A DNA stretch of 64,000 nt, taken from contig NZ_RCIZ01000001.1 of NCBI RefSeq assembly GCF_003666685.1, forward strand, positions 868,001 to 932,000, written 5' to 3'. This DNA is from Mesorhizobium sp. YM1C-6-2. GTDB lineage: Bacteria; Pseudomonadota; Alphaproteobacteria; Rhizobiales; Rhizobiaceae. Positions within the stretch are counted from its first letter, which is position 1. Every line of letters begins with the position of its first letter. The translations under genes and the position numbers were made by a program. Below, in pieces: positions 61,413 to 64,000 of the stretch. The notes under the pieces are model-generated. The model searched no databases. It saw only the letters and a list, made by a program, of their open reading frames with translations, and was not told the origin of the DNA.

Positions 61413-61922
61413 TTACCTGCGGCGCCGTTCCGCCGCCGGCTGGAAAGCGACCTTCGAGTGAAAGGTGCAGTAGGGGCCCGTTTCGGCGGTGTCGTTGCCG
61501 CAGAACGAAAAATCCTCGGTCAGCGGGTCGCCGTTCGGCCACTTGCAGGTGCGTTCGGAAAGCTGCACGAGCTGCAGCCGACGCGAGATCGGCACCACCA
61601 CGTCTTCCGCCGGCCGGTAGCGGACGACCGGCTCGACGTCGAACTGCGCCTGCAGCGCGGTCGCGCCGATCGAGGTGGTGGTCATGCGCGTGACGGTCGA
61701 GGCGCGGCTCACGCTCTTCGTTCCGCCGGCCGGCGCTGCGGCCTTCTTCTGCCGCGGGGCTGCGGTGGTGGTGCGGCCGCGGCTGGACAGTTTCAGCCGG
61801 TGCACCTTGCCGATCACGGCGTTGCGCGTGACCGAGCCCAGCTGAGCAGCGATCTGGCTGGCGCTCAGGCCCTCCGACCACAGTTTCCTCAGAAGTTCGA
61901 CGCGTTCGTCCGTCCAGTTCAT
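61413..61922 (-). CDS. gcrA: Cell cycle regulator GcrA
   Basis: A 169-residue GcrA, a sigma70-associated regulator in alphaproteobacteria that acts on promoters methylated by CcrM. The N-terminal HTH is MNWTDERVELLRKLWSEGL and SASQIAAQLGSVTRNAVIGK with VHRLKLSSRGR; a variable linker and the C-terminal sigma-interaction domain (CKWPNGDPLTEDFSFCGN, GPYCTFHSKVAF) follow. The ATG at 61922 begins the conserved MNWT start. It is convergent with phoU. Confidence 0.95.
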   Translation of the reverse strand: MNWTDERVELLRKLWSEGLSASQIAAQLGSVTRNAVIGKVHRLKLSSRGRTTTAAPRQKKAAAPAGGTKSVSRASTVTRMTTTSIGATALQAQFDVEPVVRYRPAEDVVVPISRRLQLVQLSERTCKWPNGDPLTEDFSFCGNDTAETGPYCTFHSKVAFQPAAERRRR

Positions 61923-62189
61923 GGCTAGGGCGCTCCAGTGGACCGTGCGGAATCCGGAATCCATCGGCATCCCGGCGCTGCCGGGTTCGACACCACATAT
62001 ACGCTTAGGATTAGGGTTGCCGCACGAGATATAGTTTTTGTTGGCTTCAAATTACTCTATTGGCTGACTCGGTGACAAGAGTCCGAAATGCAACACGAAT
62101 CGGTTTTTGCAGTTTTCCCCAACTTGCCCTCCTGTACGGTTGGACTAGCGGGGAAAGGCTTCTGTCACGCCAGCTTCGCGACGTTTCCG

Positions 62190-62218
62190 TTGACTTCACG
62201 ATCGAAAGTCACAATATG
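62190..62218 (+). promoter_or_regulatory. Candidate sigma70-type promoter for argD
   Basis: TTGACT at 62190-62195, 17 bases, then AATATG at 62213-62218. The spacing is ideal and it lies about 110 bases before the argD start. It is followed at once by a hairpin with a T run (62229-62251). Confidence 0.45.
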
Positions 62219-62228
62219 GCCCCGGTTG

Positions 62229-62251
62229 GCCGCCGCTTGGGCGGCTTTTTT
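62229..62251 (+). terminator. Terminator-like hairpin in the argD leader
   Basis: GCCGCC (62229-62234) and GGCGGC (62240-62245) form a stem with a five-base loop, followed by TTTTTT (62246-62251). It stands between the candidate promoter and the argD start, so an attenuator or a boundary terminator are both possible. The stem is short. Confidence 0.5.
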
Positions 62252-62325
62252 GATTTTTGGCCGCATCGCGGGCACGAAAGCCGCCTCGGCGGCAGGCCCG
62301 GATACCGGTTCCGGAGACGCATATA

Positions 62326-63522
62326 ATGAGCGGTTCGGCGCTTTTCGATACCTTTGCGCGGGCGCCTTTGTCCTTCGAACGGGGCGAGGGCAGTTGGCTG
62401 GTCGGCAATGACGGCCAGCGCTATCTCGATTTCGGCGCCGGCATCGCCGTCAATTCGCTTGGCTACAGCCATCCGCATCTGGTCGCCGCGCTGGTCGAGC
62501 AGGCCGGCAAGTTCTGGCACCTCTCCAATCTCTACGAGATCCCCGAGCAGACGCGCCTCGCCGAGCGGCTGGTCGCCGCGACCTTCGCCGACAAGGTGTT
62601 CTTCACCAACTCCGGCGCCGAGGCGATCGAGGGCGCGATCAAGACCGCCCGCCGCTACCAATACGTCAACGGCCATCCCGAACGCTTCCGCACCATCACC
62701 TTCGAGGGCGCCTTCCACGGCCGTACGCTCGCCGCGATCGCCGCCGGCGGCCAGGCGAAATATCTCGAAGGTTTCGGCCCCAAGGCCGAGGGCTTCGACC
62801 AGGTGCCGTTCAACGACATCGACGCCGCCGAGAAGCTGATCGGCCCCGAGACCGCCGCGATCCTGCTCGAGCCGATCCAGGGCGAGGGCGGCATCCGCCC
62901 GTTCCCGGCGCAGTCGCTGAAGCGCCTGCGCGAACTCTGCGACAAGCACGACCTGCTCCTCATCTTCGACGAGGTGCAGACCGGCGTCGGCCGCACGGGC
63001 AAGTTCTTCGCCCATGAATGGTCCGGCGTCACGCCTGACATCATGGCGGTCGCCAAGGGCATTGGCGGCGGCTTCCCGATGGCCGCGGTGCTCGCCACCG
63101 CCGAGGCGGCCAAGGGCATGACGACCGGCATCCACGGCACCACCTTCGGCGGCAACCCGCTCGCCATGGCGTGCGGCAACGCCGTGCTCGACGTCGTGCT
63201 TTCCGACGGCTTCCTCGACGAGGTGAACCGCAAGGCGCTCCTGATGAAGCAGGGCCTTGCCGCGATCGCCGACGAGTTCCCCGACGTGATCGAGGACATC
63301 CGCGGCCAGGGCCTCCTGCTCGGCGTCAAGTGTAAGGTGCCGGCCGCGACCTTGAACGTGGCGCTGCGCGAGCAGAAGCTGCTTGCCGTGCCGGCCGGCG
63401 ACAACGTGCTGCGCCTGATCCCGGCGCTCACCGTCACCGACGCCGACATCCGCGAGGCGCTCGACCGCATGCGCGCCGGCGCGAAGGCCGTCTCGGCGTC
63501 GCTCGCCGTCGCCGCCAAGTGA
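62326..63522 (+). CDS. argD: Acetylornithine aminotransferase
   Basis: A 398-residue class III PLP aminotransferase that converts N-acetylglutamate semialdehyde to N-acetylornithine in arginine synthesis. Seen are [38 protein letters not shown] (PLP phosphate site), [20 protein letters not shown] and the PLP-binding lysine in [15 protein letters not shown], then [20 protein letters not shown] 62326 has GGAG at 62313-62316. The argF start follows 14 bases after the stop, the usual argD-argF order in rhizobia. Confidence 0.94.
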   Translation: MSGSALFDTFARAPLSFERGEGSWLVGNDGQRYLDFGAGIAVNSLGYSHPHLVAALVEQAGKFWHLSNLYEIPEQTRLAERLVAATFADKVFFTNSGAEAIEGAIKTARRYQYVNGHPERFRTITFEGAFHGRTLAAIAAGGQAKYLEGFGPKAEGFDQVPFNDIDAAEKLIGPETAAILLEPIQGEGGIRPFPAQSLKRLRELCDKHDLLLIFDEVQTGVGRTGKFFAHEWSGVTPDIMAVAKGIGGGFPMAAVLATAEAAKGMTTGIHGTTFGGNPLAMACGNAVLDVVLSDGFLDEVNRKALLMKQGLAAIADEFPDVIEDIRGQGLLLGVKCKVPAATLNVALREQKLLAVPAGDNVLRLIPALTVTDADIREALDRMRAGAKAVSASLAVAAK

Positions 63523-63535
63523 TCCGGAGCGTCTG

Positions 63536-64000
63536 ATGTCCGGTTCCGTGCGTCATTTCACCGACCTCTCAGCCGTTCCGGCGGCCGAACTGCGCGGCAT
63601 GCTCGACGACGCCGCCGCCCGCAAGGCCAGGCTGAAGGCCGGCGAACGCTCCAGGCCGCTCGACGGCAAGGTGCTGGCGATGATCTTCGACAAGCCCTCG
63701 ACCCGCACGCGCGTCTCCTTCGACGTCGGCATGCGCCAGCTCGGCGGCGAGACCATCATGCTCACCGGCACCGAGATGCAGCTCGGCCGCTCCGAGACCA
63801 TCGCCGACACCGCCAAGGTGCTGTCGCGTTATGTCGACGCGATCATGATCCGCACCACCGACCATGCTCGCCTCCTCGAGCTTACCGAGCACGCCACCAT
63901 TCCGGTCATCAACGGGCTGACCGACGACACGCATCCCTGCCAGCTCATGGCCGACATCATGACCTTCGAGGAGCATCGCGGCCCGGTCGCGGGAAAGACC
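63536..64000 (+). CDS. argF: Ornithine carbamoyltransferase, N-terminal part (runs off the window)
   Basis: The first 155 codons of argF, encoding the enzyme that makes citrulline from ornithine and carbamoyl phosphate. It begins [20 protein letters not shown]; the carbamoyl-phosphate loop is [20 protein letters not shown] (STRT), followed by [20 protein letters not shown] and the [15 protein letters not shown] motif with the HPCQ residues. No lesion is seen before the window ends. Co-directional with argD, probably one transcript. Confidence 0.95.
   Translation, partial: MSGSVRHFTDLSAVPAAELRGMLDDAAARKARLKAGERSRPLDGKVLAMIFDKPSTRTRVSFDVGMRQLGGETIMLTGTEMQLGRSETIADTAKVLSRYVDAIMIRTTDHARLLELTEHATIPVINGLTDDTHPCQLMADIMTFEEHRGPVAGKT

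Overview
The window is about 25 kb of alphaproteobacterial chromosome interrupted by one integrated element of about 38.8 kb. A Hyphomicrobiales host, probably Mesorhizobium or a close Phyllobacteriaceae relative, is suggested by a class I (archaeal-type) lysyl-tRNA synthetase, GcrA, a MucR/Ros protein without zinc cysteines, DUF768-like and DUF3606-like small proteins, a LuxR/LuxI/crotonase locus and high-GC codon use. This assignment is inference from gene content, not from a marker gene.

Left backbone (1-18135): a co-directional beta-oxidation cluster (two acyl-CoA dehydrogenases, OsmC-like protein, thiolase, PaiB-like flavin protein, FadJ/FadB-type multifunctional enzyme, thioesterase), a LexA-like S24 regulator, a membrane-anchored protein with a degenerate nuclease domain, lysK, a TerB-like protein, a periplasmic solute-binding protein, then a quorum-sensing block (luxR, luxI, crotonase). 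It ends in the 5' part of a family 2 glycosyltransferase gene.

Island (18136-56970): the glycosyltransferase gene is cut inside its RWFKGWM codons. A 19-bp direct repeat flanks the element and both ends carry matched pairs of TAGCAAC motifs. A tyrosine integrase with a complete R-H-R-H-Y set sits at the right end, at the head of a compact leftward module (integrase, two unknowns, AlpA-like HTH, unknown, Rep-like winged-helix protein, TerS-like proteins). The left third is a field of small and decaying genes: YgiW-like with a frameshift, SRAP/YedK with two nonsense codons, a GNAT remnant, a zinc-ligand mini-gene with a stop, a Cys-rich mini-gene without a start, plus an ATP-dependent DNA ligase and a hybrid histidine kinase. 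The middle has two serine recombinases, MucR and an autotransporter.

The main cargo is at 36.5-51.7 kb. A 2448-residue animal-type heme peroxidase fused to RTX repeats (MopA-like, the family linked to bacterial Mn(II) oxidation) is encoded with its own type I secretion ABC protein, a membrane-anchored RTX protein and an HlyD adaptor. A sensor kinase and response regulator are divergent to it. All recognisable heme-peroxidase active-site residues are present, and the protein also carries an unusual Asp/His-rich segment.

Right backbone (56971-64000): the 3' part of the glycosyltransferase gene, ppk2, phoR, an SDR oxidoreductase, phoU with a strong terminator, gcrA, argD and the start of argF. 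Excision between the 19-bp repeats would rebuild a glycosyltransferase of about 650 residues, so the island acts as a potentially reversible disruption of a surface-polysaccharide-type gene while carrying an extracellular peroxidase system.
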